A stretch of 64,000 nt of DNA from Pancytospora philotis (lineage: Eukaryota; Microsporidia): positions 50,937 to 114,936 of the forward strand of contig JALRLY010000271.1 of the NCBI GenBank assembly GCA_023647555.1, written 5' to 3'. Below, one piece after another: positions 44,209 through 52,617 of this stretch. Position 1 is the first letter of the stretch. Each line of letters begins with the position of its first letter. The translations under genes and the position numbers were made by a program. The notes under the pieces were generated by a model. That model had not been told where the DNA came from. It worked only from the letters and a program-made list of their open reading frames with translations, and did not search any database.

Positions 44209-45978
44209 TCAAGTGCGCGCCGTGCCCTGGTACCGCTCCCAGTTGAGACGGCCAATGTACTCGGTGAAGGCGTTCTCGCCGGAGTGTGTCATCATCGCCC
44301 TGTGCAGGTCCTCGACGATCTCCCTGGTCCGCCGCATGTACGCGGCCGCGTCCACCGACTCCCGGTGCTCGATCTGCACGTACTCCATCACCAGATCGAA
44401 GAGCCGCGTCCAGTGCACGAACACCTCAGCGCAGGTCAGCGAATACACCTCGAGCAGCCGCGCTACCACGCGGTGCAGCTGGGCCACCAGAGCCTGCAGA
44501 TCATCCGTTGCGGCCGGCAGCGCGTGCCCGCCCTGCCTCTCCCGCTCAAAGATATCGATGTCCTTGATCTTGAGCAGCAGCGCATACACGATCTGCAGGA
44601 AGGCGTGGCGCGGCGACCGCTCCATGTAGAACATGCTTGCGCTCACCAGGAAGAGGAATCTGTTGAGGATCTTGAGTTCAGCGGCGGTCTTCTCCGAAAT
44701 GAAGTGCCCCAGATAGCTGCTCGAGCAGGCAAGCGTGAAGCGCTGCAGCACGGTCAGATTCGGGTTGGCGGGCGGCGCCGGCTGCGCCTCGAGCAGGCGC
44801 AGAATGTACTGCGGCAGCGAAACGGTGCTGAGCCGGCACGCTATCGGGTACGCGCGTCCCTTCCCGCTGTCGTACAGCGCGTCCATCGTCCTGGTCAGGC
44901 CGCGCTTGTTATCGCTGATAAACGCGTTTATTTTGGCGATCGCGTCCGAGTCCGTTTCTAGCATCTCGCGCTCGAACTGCGAGAGTATCTCCAGGTAGAA
45001 CGAGTAGTTCTGCACAAGCATGATTTCGTAGATCATCGCGATGTCCTCCTTCAGGTCCTGCAGGATCAGCGAGTTGAGGATGCCCTTGAGTTTGAGCTGG
45101 CGCTCCAGCACGGAATCGCCGTACCGGAAGGGCGGGAGCTGTTGGAAAGGGAGCTTGGCAGAGGCTGCCAGTTCAGCCATGGGCGGATCGACAAAGGTGC
45201 GGTCTGTGAGCGGGTCTGCAGCCATGGCCGATGCACCTCCATCCGCAGTGCCATCCGCCACCGCCTCTGCGCCGAACACAGTCCTGATGAAATGCACGAT
45301 CTTCCCGGACTCGAGCACCGCGCGCTTGGCCTCGCCCTTGAACTGCTTGCCCTTCAGCGCAAACATATCGCTCCACATGCAGAGCCCGAACCCGTCGACG
45401 GAGCGCACCTCGACGAGCGCGGTCGGGTCGGCGTCGTTCATCCAGGCCTCCACGCTGCTCGAGAACTCATCGGCCACGCGCTGCTCGAGGAACGCCCTCA
45501 TCTCGGCGGAGCGGATGTTCAGGCTCTCGAAGTTGACGGTTAGATCGCTGCTGTTGCTGAGGAGCGGCAGCAGCGATGGGCGCCGCGTGCTGCGCGTGTA
45601 CGCGGCGTCGCCCAGCGCCGCATTCCACTCGAAGCTGCGGCTCTCGATCATGCCCGCGATGTCCTGGAAGAGCGCCTGGTACGCCGCGAGCGCAACGTAG
45701 AGCTCCTCGACGGACTGCACGGTGTCGCGCAGCCTGCAGAGATCTACGAGGTACTTCGCAATGAAGCCGGAGAACGCCGGGTGGCGCGAGGCCTGGAGAA
45801 ACCGCAGTATAAGAAGGCGGAAAGGCTCGAAGAGCGTGGAGTACTGCTCGGCGATGTACAGCTCCAAATGCGCCGCCGCGTGGCTCTGGTAGTGCACGGA
45901 GTCCGTCTCAAAGCCTGAGAGCGCAAAGAAAAGCTCGCCGAGGGCCTGCTTGGCGTGGAGCTGCGGCATGGATTCCAT
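44209..45978 (-). CDS. Gamma-tubulin complex component (GCP2/Spc97-like)
   Basis: 589 residues from the ATG at 45978 (GAGCCC directly before it; the longer frame starts with TTG). A central block, WSDMFALKGKQFKGEAKRAVLESGKIVHFIRTVFG, split here only for comparison, has the GCP pattern W-x-x-x-Y/F...K-x-L-x-x-G-K-x-L/V-x-x-x-R. It is preceded by WMNDADPTALVEV, like W-I-x-x-G-x-L-x-D-P-x-x-E-F. Farther on LKGILNSLILQDLKEDI fits the next helix, and a C-terminal helical bundle is present. GCPs form the ring that nucleates microtubules at the spindle plaque. Assignment to GCP2 rather than GCP3 is uncertain. Confidence 0.6.
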   Translation of the reverse strand: MESMPQLHAKQALGELFFALSGFETDSVHYQSHAAAHLELYIAEQYSTLFEPFRLLILRFLQASRHPAFSGFIAKYLVDLCRLRDTVQSVEELYVALAAYQALFQDIAGMIESRSFEWNAALGDAAYTRSTRRPSLLPLLSNSSDLTVNFESLNIRSAEMRAFLEQRVADEFSSSVEAWMNDADPTALVEVRSVDGFGLCMWSDMFALKGKQFKGEAKRAVLESGKIVHFIRTVFGAEAVADGTADGGASAMAADPLTDRTFVDPPMAELAASAKLPFQQLPPFRYGDSVLERQLKLKGILNSLILQDLKEDIAMIYEIMLVQNYSFYLEILSQFEREMLETDSDAIAKINAFISDNKRGLTRTMDALYDSGKGRAYPIACRLSTVSLPQYILRLLEAQPAPPANPNLTVLQRFTLACSSSYLGHFISEKTAAELKILNRFLFLVSASMFYMERSPRHAFLQIVYALLLKIKDIDIFERERQGGHALPAATDDLQALVAQLHRVVARLLEVYSLTCAEVFVHWTRLFDLVMEYVQIEHRESVDAAAYMRRTREIVEDLHRAMMTHSGENAFTEYIGRLNWERYQGTART

Positions 45979-46424
45979 GGGCTCGGAAACGCGGGATGTG
46001 TTGTCAGGGAGCCCGGGTGGCAAAGAAACATGGCGGAGTGTCTGCAGAGCGCGTTTTCATATTAAAAAATACAAAATGTGGACTCTATAGGCTATGGCAT
46101 ATCAGGCGACTGCTTTATCATTTTATTGCTGGTTCTGTGTTTCCTTGTCAGGTGCAAAGTAACAGACATGTACAGCGGCGAGTTTATAGACTCTAACTTG
46201 TTTGGTGCATGTGATTGATAATAGTCAGTGCTGTAATTGCATTTAATATTATGTACCTTGCAAGTCTAACTATCATACAATGCGCATACTTGCACCTAAT
46301 AGTGTAAAAGGAATGATACAATCAGAAGTATTTATCTGCAAGCAGGGCGCAGAATTGTCGATGCGGTATCTGCTGCAGCCCATTGAGTCGCGCGCGGCGG
46401 AAGCAGCAGCTAAAAATTTGGCCC
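45979..46424. other. Divergent intergenic region
   Basis: 446 bases between the gamma-tubulin complex gene and the 53-residue ORF. AAAAATTT at 46412-46419 belongs to the small gene. No further feature seen. Confidence 0.5.
46412..46419 (+). promoter_or_regulatory. AAATTT box of the 53-residue gene
   Basis: AAAAATTT five bases before the ATG at 46425, with GGCCC between; it supports reality and start of this small gene. Confidence 0.55.
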
Positions 46425-46586
46425 ATGGACGAGAAGAGCTTCGAGGCCTGCAGCGACAGCCTGATCAAGGCGATGGACGCTATCGACCGGATCCTGGCGA
46501 ACATCGAGGACGACAACGGGCAGGAGGTTGAGGATCTGAAGCAGCACCTTAAGACTATCTACGATAGGGTGGGCGCGCAGCCGTAG
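46425..46586 (+). CDS. Very small helical protein, 53 residues
   Basis: Not recognised. AAAAATTTGGCCC leads directly into the ATG at 46425, one of the best leaders of the window; the frame upstream of it is longer but has no leader. The peptide MDEKSFEACSDSLIKAM... is acidic. It is probably one long amphipathic helix or a helical hairpin (ALANIED, VEDLKQHLKTIYDRV) and has a single Cys. Size and composition fit a small subunit of a coiled-coil complex, but no family can be named. It is tandem with eS6, 280 bases downstream. Confidence 0.55.
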   Translation: MDEKSFEACSDSLIKAMDAIDRILANIEDDNGQEVEDLKQHLKTIYDRVGAQP

Positions 46587-46809
46587 ACTGCAATCATGAA
46601 AGGCTTATAATGCAAACAAATCTCATAGAGGTGTAGTTGCTCGTCATCCGTGCCGCACCCCTCAGTAGCTGATTTTAGCTGTAAAAATTCTGCAAACCGT
46701 TCGCGTCCATGCCGTCGCGCCGTCGCACGCGCTGTACAATAAATATGATAGTCCGCTTGCATCTGCCATACTCTTAAGCGCCTGCGCAGCGCCGCCCGCG
46801 CCGCTGAGC

Positions 46810-46848
46810 AAATTTTGTCGCTGAAAATTTTGGTGGGCAAAATTTTTT
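46810..46848 (+). promoter_or_regulatory. Triple AAATTTT box of eS6
   Basis: Three boxes (46810-46816, 46824-46831, 46839-46848) precede TTCTTGGCAGCCCATC-ATG. Most genes of the window have a single box. Confidence 0.6.
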
Positions 46849-46866
46849 AATTCTTGGCAGCCCATC

Positions 46867-47517
46867 ATGAAGGTCCTTGTGTACTACCCAGCCAACGGAA
46901 CGAACAAGACCGTGGAGGTGTCTCTGAAGGACGAGCAGAAGATCTACGGGAAGAACCTCGGCGACCAGTTCGACGGCGAGCTCATCGGCGCCGACTTCAA
47001 GGGCTGCGTCATGGAGCTCAGAGGCGGCAACGACTACCAGGGCGTGTGCATGGCCCCCAACAAGCAGACTGTGAAGCGCATCCGCGTCCTGCTCTCCAAG
47101 GGCGACGTCGGCTACCGCGCCCGCCAGTCCCACATCAGGAAGAGGAAGACCGTCCGCGGCTCCACCGTCTCCAACTGCATCCAGGTCATCTCCGTGGTCG
47201 TCGTGCGCGTGCCCGAGGGCACCGTGATCGAGGGCCTCACCGACGTCGAGGTCGACAAGACCCACGCCCCCAAGAAGGCCTCCAAGCTCCGCGCGCTGTT
47301 CAACATCCCCGAGGGCGAGGACATCAACGAGTTCGTTGCCAAGCTCTACGCCGAGACCAACCCCGGCGTTGCGCCGCCCAAGTTCAAGGTCACCGGCGTT
47401 GTCAGCGCCGCCGAGAAGGCCAAGCGCGCACAGAAGCTCGCGGCGAGGCAGGCCAGGACGGAGAAGCTCCTCAAGGAGAAGAAGGAGTACGAGGTCAAGT
47501 ATGGAGTCACTCTTTAA
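46867..47517 (+). CDS. RPS6: Ribosomal protein eS6
   Basis: 216 residues. The family signature is complete: KIYGKNLGDQFDGE, then GGNDYQGVCM and KRIRVLLSKG...GYRARQSHIRKRKTVRG. This is a 40S subunit protein. The C-terminus ends at EYEVKYGVTL and lacks the Arg-Arg-x-Ser-x-x cluster that TOR-S6 kinase phosphorylates in yeast and animals. Leader with three AAATTTT boxes and GCCCATC. Confidence 0.98.
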   Translation: MKVLVYYPANGTNKTVEVSLKDEQKIYGKNLGDQFDGELIGADFKGCVMELRGGNDYQGVCMAPNKQTVKRIRVLLSKGDVGYRARQSHIRKRKTVRGSTVSNCIQVISVVVVRVPEGTVIEGLTDVEVDKTHAPKKASKLRALFNIPEGEDINEFVAKLYAETNPGVAPPKFKVTGVVSAAEKAKRAQKLAARQARTEKLLKEKKEYEVKYGVTL

Positions 47518-47756
47518 TATTAAATAATCGTTCTCTAGCGTATTTTTCTGCGTTGTGTCGGGGCTGGCGGTGTCAAATGGAGAGGGTTGCAAAGTTTTCA
47601 CAGAGCGTTCTGTTACAACAGTTGAACCAATCACTGGGTTTTGCTGTGGTAAGTTTTCATATTGCAAATATTCATCCAGTTAAGCTGCAAAGCAGCATCG
47701 AGAACTAACAGATACCAGCAATAGTAAAGCATTTCCTATTTATTTACCACTGGCAA

Positions 47757-48542
47757 TCACTTCAGCAGCTGCAGCTCGCTGAACTCCGCCTGCTCGATCT
47801 CGTTCTCAAACGCAAGCGCGAGCGAGCTGGCCGCCCTCGTCACAAAATCGCCGATGGTTTCGAACGGCCGCGCGGCCGGCGCAGCGTCGAGAAGCGCCCT
47901 GATGGTGTCGCGCTGCGCATTCGGGATGCACAGGTCGCTGGCGAGGTACCGGCCGATGCGGTCGAGGTGCTTGCCCTTCAGCCACTCGATGTAGAAGAGC
48001 GGGCGGGCGGCGGTATCGGCCGTGAGCTGCGCGCTGGTCGTGCTCAGCCTGCGGGAGCGCTGCCAGCAGCTGTGCACCAACTCGCTCGCGCCGCACAGGT
48101 AGCAGAAGCTGAACGGCACCGACTCCTTGATGTCGAACCGTATGAAGCATTTCTTGGCGAGGAGCTGCGCCTCCGAGCCCTCGGCCAGGGCGAGCTGCTT
48201 CGGGAGCCGGGCTGCGGTCCACTTCACGCCCGACAGATCGACCCCGGTCCCAGGGCCATCGGCCTCGTGCAGTCGGTGCAGGACCTGGCGGGCGCGCAGG
48301 CGCTCCAGGTGGAAGAGGAGGCAGTTGTTATTGTGGCGCATGTGCTCGGTGAGCGGGTCGTCGTCGCGGCGCCAGTCCTGCATCTTCTTGTCGCAGTAGA
48401 CGCACACGGTCGTCAGTGCCTCGCCGTCCCCATCGCCAGCGAGCGCGTGCTGGCCGATCAGCGCGAGCTTTTTAGCCAGCGTCTCCCTCAGCTCCGCCGG
48501 CCAGCTCCTGAAAGAAGCCAGGCGCGCCTCGTACGAAAGCAT
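47757..48542 (-). CDS. BIR1: BIR-domain protein, survivin/Bir1-like
   Basis: 261 residues. The N-terminal BIR domain has RLASFRSWP and a perfect zinc pattern C47-x2-C50-x16-H67-x6-C74 with the W-R-x-x-D-D-P-x-x-E-H text between. In fungi single or double BIR proteins (Bir1) belong to the chromosomal passenger complex with Aurora and INCENP. A second Cys/His group (CYLCG ... HSCW, about 145-160) may be a worn second BIR. The C-terminal helix ends the protein early compared with yeast Bir1 (954 residues). The start follows TTAGCCCCA. Confidence 0.85.
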   Translation of the reverse strand: MLSYEARLASFRSWPAELRETLAKKLALIGQHALAGDGDGEALTTVCVYCDKKMQDWRRDDDPLTEHMRHNNNCLLFHLERLRARQVLHRLHEADGPGTGVDLSGVKWTAARLPKQLALAEGSEAQLLAKKCFIRFDIKESVPFSFCYLCGASELVHSCWQRSRRLSTTSAQLTADTAARPLFYIEWLKGKHLDRIGRYLASDLCIPNAQRDTIRALLDAAPAARPFETIGDFVTRAASSLALAFENEIEQAEFSELQLLK

Positions 48543-48752
48543 TGGGGCTAAAAAATATTCACATGTGCATCTGCGCCAGTGGTAATTTAAAAAAGTTCGC
48601 TACGAGTGGTACGCTGTGTTATGGACATTGTTCACTCCGCTCGCAAGCTGAACAATCAGGCAGTGTTTTCACTTCTGCCCAGGCGGTCGCATTGCCTCTA
48701 CCGCCGGTCCACCAGATAAAAACTTAGAAATCGCGCTACAACAGTAATTTAC

Positions 48753-50369
48753 TCACTTCTTCAGCCTGCCTATCAAGCTCTCCGTCGACGGATCCACCCC
48801 GCCCTTGCCCTCGGTCATGTACGCGTAGAGCTCGAGCGCGATGTCCTTGCCGAGCTGCACGCCAAACTGGTCGAACGAGTTGATGCCGAAGTACACGCCC
48901 TCGACGAAGATCTTGTGCTCGTACACGGCGATTATCGCGCCCAGCACCTCGGGCGTTAGCATCGAGTAGAGAATGGTGACGGAGGGCTTGTCGCCGCGCT
49001 CGCGCTTGTGCGCCTCAGCGGACTCGCGCCCCACCATCAGACTGCGGCTCTGCGAGAAGCAGTTGGCCGCAAGCATCGCGTGGTGCTGCGCCACGGCCTT
49101 GCGCAGCTCTGCGCCCATATCGCTGCCCCGTGAATAGAGGCTGCTTACCGGCAGGAGGAATTCTGTGAGGATGCTCTGCTCGCCCTGGTGCAGCAGCTGG
49201 AAGAAGGAGTGCTGCACATCCGTGCCGGTGCCGCCCCAGATGATCATCTGCCCGCTGCCCTCCTTGCCGTTGGACTCCATCTCTGCCTGCTGCAGGTACT
49301 TGTACAGCAGCCCGAGGTAGCTGTCGTACGGCACGATGCACTTGTTGTTGTAGCCCTTCTCGATGTAGTACAGCTCGTTGATGGCCAGGCGCACCGGGAT
49401 CGAGTCGGCCCTGTTCTTGCGGAACTCCTCGTCCGCAGCGGAGGCGCCGCGCAGCAGCCGCACGTAGTTTCCGAATCCGATGTGCAGCGCGATGGAAAGG
49501 CCAGCAGCGGACCAGAGCGAGTACCGCCCGCCCACGAAGTCCCACATGTCGAACACGCGCGCAATGCCCTGCCGCTGCGCCTCCTCCCGGTTGGCCGTGA
49601 CCGCTACGAAGTGCCTGCTGCGGAATTCCTCCAGGATGCCGCCGGACGCATCGCCGAGCTTCTCGCTGCTGTAGAGCCTGACCAGGCCGAGGTTCTCCAT
49701 CGTCTCGGCCGTCGTGAATGTCTTGCTGACCACGATGAAGAGCGTGCAAGCGACGTCGATCTTTCTGAGCACCCGCAGCGCATCGCTGCTGTCCACGTTC
49801 GATATGAAATGCACTGCAGGGCCCTCGCCGTAGACGCCGAGCGCGTCGGTCACGAGCCGCGGCCCGAGGTCGCTGCCGCCTATGCCGATGCTTACAATCG
49901 TGTCGATGGGGCGGCCCGTCACGCCCTGCATGCTCTTAATCTCCTCGCAGAAGTCGTGGATCTTCACCAGCTCGTTGAATATCTTTGTCCTGTTCTCTTC
50001 GAGCGTCTCTGCCTCGTCGCCCGTCTTCTGCCGCTTGGTTTGCTCATCGGCGCCCGCATCCTTCTTGCTGTCGCGCATATGCGCCTCGATGCGGTCGAGG
50101 ATCCCCTTCTCGCGGAGCATGTAGTGCAGCACCGGCCTTTTCTCGGTGTAGTTCACGGGCTTGCCGCGCCACATGTCCTCGGTGCGCTGCCCGAGTCCGC
50201 GCTGCTCCAGCTCGGCCCCGATCCTTGAAACATCCGCGCTGGTCAGGTGTGTCTTGCTCATGTCGTAGAACAGGTAATCTGACTCGGTAATGGCGAGCTG
50301 CGCCGTAAATTGCGCCACTCTCGCCTTGTCCAGGTGCGCTGAGATGCGCGGGCTGTCTCCACCGGCCAT
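48753..50369 (-). CDS. PGI1: Glucose-6-phosphate isomerase
   Basis: 538 residues from the ATG at 50369 (GGCTGCCC before it); the 28-codon extension upstream has no leader. Motifs: SIGIGGSDLGPRL, SKTFTTAETMEN (phosphate-binding), GTGTDVQHSFFQLLHQG with the active-site His, and the signature SFDQFGVQLGK with the base-side Gln/Lys. It interconverts glucose 6-phosphate and fructose 6-phosphate in glycolysis and in the branch to trehalose and chitin precursors. Length is normal (about 550). An insertion rich in Lys/Glu around residues 95-125 is low in complexity. Confidence 0.97.
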   Translation of the reverse strand: MAGGDSPRISAHLDKARVAQFTAQLAITESDYLFYDMSKTHLTSADVSRIGAELEQRGLGQRTEDMWRGKPVNYTEKRPVLHYMLREKGILDRIEAHMRDSKKDAGADEQTKRQKTGDEAETLEENRTKIFNELVKIHDFCEEIKSMQGVTGRPIDTIVSIGIGGSDLGPRLVTDALGVYGEGPAVHFISNVDSSDALRVLRKIDVACTLFIVVSKTFTTAETMENLGLVRLYSSEKLGDASGGILEEFRSRHFVAVTANREEAQRQGIARVFDMWDFVGGRYSLWSAAGLSIALHIGFGNYVRLLRGASAADEEFRKNRADSIPVRLAINELYYIEKGYNNKCIVPYDSYLGLLYKYLQQAEMESNGKEGSGQMIIWGGTGTDVQHSFFQLLHQGEQSILTEFLLPVSSLYSRGSDMGAELRKAVAQHHAMLAANCFSQSRSLMVGRESAEAHKRERGDKPSVTILYSMLTPEVLGAIIAVYEHKIFVEGVYFGINSFDQFGVQLGKDIALELYAYMTEGKGGVDPSTESLIGRLKK

Positions 50370-50677
50370 GGGCAGCCGCGCACCACGCCATTTATTGCAA
50401 AGTTGACCAAACAAAACACGTATTGTAAAACTAAAAAGGCATGCTTGCATCAACCATTGTTATCAATTTTGCATGTCTTTCGCATACTACCGATAGAGTG
50501 GTCCAAAGAAAGCTGATACTTTGTACGATACATTTAATTTTGCAGAATTGATTTAGAGTGTGGGCGTTACAGCGAAGGTGCAGACTCTATAGCAGCTGCC
50601 TGGGATAGATCGAGACTAGCGCTGCAAATACGCTCTACCTCAGTGCCTGCGTACCAATAGTCCGGCACCCAGCGTAT
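50370..50677. other. Intergenic gap PGI1 to uncharacterised gene
   Basis: 308 bases, mostly AT-rich leader of PGI1 and 3' flank of the next gene. The PGI1 leader has no clear AAATTTT box. Nothing else seen. Confidence 0.45.
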
Positions 50678-51346
50678 CTAATTTTTGAACAGCCCGTTGA
50701 TGTGGAACTGGCTGTCCTTCTTTTTAACAACCCCGGCAAACACCAGGCTCTTGAGCGTCTTCTCCACGTTTTGCGCGTCGCCGACTTCCTGCAGCTCTGC
50801 CAGTTTGAGCGGCTTTTCCAGCAGCCTGCTGACGATGCTGTGGCAGAGCAGCTCCGGCGAGCGGTAGACCGCGGGCCTGAGCAGGCTGGTCTTAATCGAG
50901 TCCACGATGTTGGGAAAGAAGCTGATCCTGACGCCTAGCTCTGCGGCGGGGTCATTTAACATCGCTCTACCAATTTTCTCGTTCCGTAACTCTGCCTCGA
51001 TCTCGCAATAGCGCGCCATCGACTCTTCGAGGGTGCGGCTGGCGCCACGCGCAGGTTTGCCCCTTCGCTTCTGCTTTGCTGCGGCCTTCGGCTTGCCGCT
51101 CTCTTTGTAGAGCACCGTCTCCACGTTCCGGAAGAGCTTGAACACGCTGAAGAAGTGCTCCAGGTTCTTCACGCAGAACAGGGCGTCGCGGTCCTCAAGG
51201 TAGAGCTGCTTGAACGCCTTCAGCGTATTTTTGCCGGAGGTGAAGAGCAGCTGGTACTCCTCGTCGCTGCGCAGCGCTGGGTGCGGGCCGTCGTCGTGGA
51301 TCGGCACGCGGCCGGGCACGAGCGCGCTGGCGATGAAAATTTTCAT
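50678..51346 (-). CDS. Uncharacterised protein with a possible C-terminal winged helix
   Basis: 222 residues, not recognised. The ATG at 51346 follows GCTGAGCCC; the frame is open 28 codons upstream. The N-terminal part (1-80) is mixed alpha/beta, and the middle is strongly basic (KQKRRGKPARG). The last 60 residues (PLKLAELQEVGDAQNVEKTLKSLVFAGVV, given in parts) have the helix-helix-wing layout of a winged-helix domain with a terminal KDSQFHI strand. Such a layout occurs in many transcription, replication and proteolysis subunits. Divergent from eL8 with 199 bases between the starts. Confidence 0.5.
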   Translation of the reverse strand: MKIFIASALVPGRVPIHDDGPHPALRSDEEYQLLFTSGKNTLKAFKQLYLEDRDALFCVKNLEHFFSVFKLFRNVETVLYKESGKPKAAAKQKRRGKPARGASRTLEESMARYCEIEAELRNEKIGRAMLNDPAAELGVRISFFPNIVDSIKTSLLRPAVYRSPELLCHSIVSRLLEKPLKLAELQEVGDAQNVEKTLKSLVFAGVVKKKDSQFHINGLFKN

Positions 51347-51519
51347 GGGCTCAGCACCGCGCGCGCTGATCTCTGTCCGCACGTCGCTTCTACAAAAAAA
51401 TCTTTGCATTGCATATGCGCAGAGCCGCACCGAGGCCCGCTTCCGCGGCCGCGGGCCAGAAAAACTGTTATCCCGCCCATCGCCCGTCCGGCACCGGCAC
51501 CGTGCAGTTTCTCTTAATC

Positions 51520-51540
51520 AAAAATTTTTGGAAAATTTTA
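51520..51540 (+). promoter_or_regulatory. Double AAATTTT box of eL8
   Basis: AAAAATTTTTGGAAAATTTTA followed by CCCAC-ATG at 51546. It lies in the 199-base divergent promoter shared with the gene at 50678-51346. Confidence 0.65.
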
Positions 51541-51545
51541 CCCAC

Positions 51546-52187
51546 ATGGCTTTGGGTATTTCGAGCTTCAAACGCACCAAGAAGAACGTCGAGACGGTCG
51601 ATCCTGCCGTCCGCGAGCAGAAGATCCAGACCAAGATCTACAAGTTCGCCAACGCCATCAAGATCCCGGCCCCCGTGAACCAGTTCAAGACCACGCTCGA
51701 GAAGACCGACGAGGACCGCGTCATGGACCTCTTCGCGAAGTACCGGCCCGAGACCCGCGAGGAGAAGATGAACAGACTCGCGTCGGCCGACCCGCGCGCC
51801 GGGCCCAAGCCTGTCCTCATCAAGTTCGGCATGAAGCACATCGTCGATCTCATCGAGCGCCAGAAGCTGAAGCTCGTGCTGATCGCCGCGGACGTGACCC
51901 CGATCACGATCGTGCTTGCGCTGCCCACGCTCTGCAAGAAGATGGGCGTCGCCTACGCCATCGTGCCCAGCCGCGAGAGGCTCGGCGGGCTTGTCCACCT
52001 CAAGAGCGCGGCGGCCGTCGGCCTCGAGGAGGTCAGGGGCGAGGACCAGGCTGCGTTCGCCGACATCACCAGGATGTGCAACGCCGTCTTCGCCGACCAG
52101 TACGAGAAGCACATGACCGTCGTTGGCGGCGGCAGAATCAACCTGAAGGATTCTGAGTGCCTGAAGAAAGAGACTTTTACAAATTAA
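51546..52187 (+). CDS. RPL8: Ribosomal protein eL8 (L7Ae family)
   Basis: 213 residues from the ATG at 51546; the frame is open 112 codons upstream, which I reject because the double AAATTTT box and CCCAC sit right before this ATG. The L7Ae domain is clear: KFGMKHIVDLIERQKLKLVLIA and ADVTPITIVLALPTLCKKMGV, then VPSRERLGGLVH. The N-terminus is shortened relative to yeast (256 residues) but has the PVNQF element that contacts 25S rRNA. 60S subunit component. Confidence 0.97.
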   Translation: MALGISSFKRTKKNVETVDPAVREQKIQTKIYKFANAIKIPAPVNQFKTTLEKTDEDRVMDLFAKYRPETREEKMNRLASADPRAGPKPVLIKFGMKHIVDLIERQKLKLVLIAADVTPITIVLALPTLCKKMGVAYAIVPSRERLGGLVHLKSAAAVGLEEVRGEDQAAFADITRMCNAVFADQYEKHMTVVGGGRINLKDSECLKKETFTN

Positions 52188-52617
52188 AGTTACTATCTAA
52201 TTGGATGTGCCAAAGTGCTGTTGTTGTATGGTATGTAGCATTTTGCTCGCATTGTTTAGATTGTGCTGCTTTGATGCTGAACGGGTGTTGCAGCGTGCAT
52301 ATTATAGATTAAATTTGTGCTGGGCTCGCTAAACTATTCGTATATTATGTACCAGCTCGATAAGCACCGCCTGCTTGAGATGCGGAAGTATCAGCGTATT
52401 TTTGCACTACCACACTCCCATCACCTTTGGGATCCACGCATCAAGATTTTGGAAACAGAACTTTTAAGGAGCTATTACAGAAGCACTGCTGCATACACTA
52501 CCCGTATACAGTGGCTAGCACGATTCTACGCCGCTTCGAAGGCCATCCTTGCTATTGCTCTGGAGCGTGCACAACTCTTTCAGTGTTTACCTGAGACACA
52601 ATTTCCTGGCCCTGTCA
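52188..52617. other. Intergenic gap eL8 to family gene J
   Basis: 430 bases. An open frame covers most of it but has no leader and no family resemblance. AATTTCCTGGCCCTGTCA directly precedes the ATG of gene J. Confidence 0.5.
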
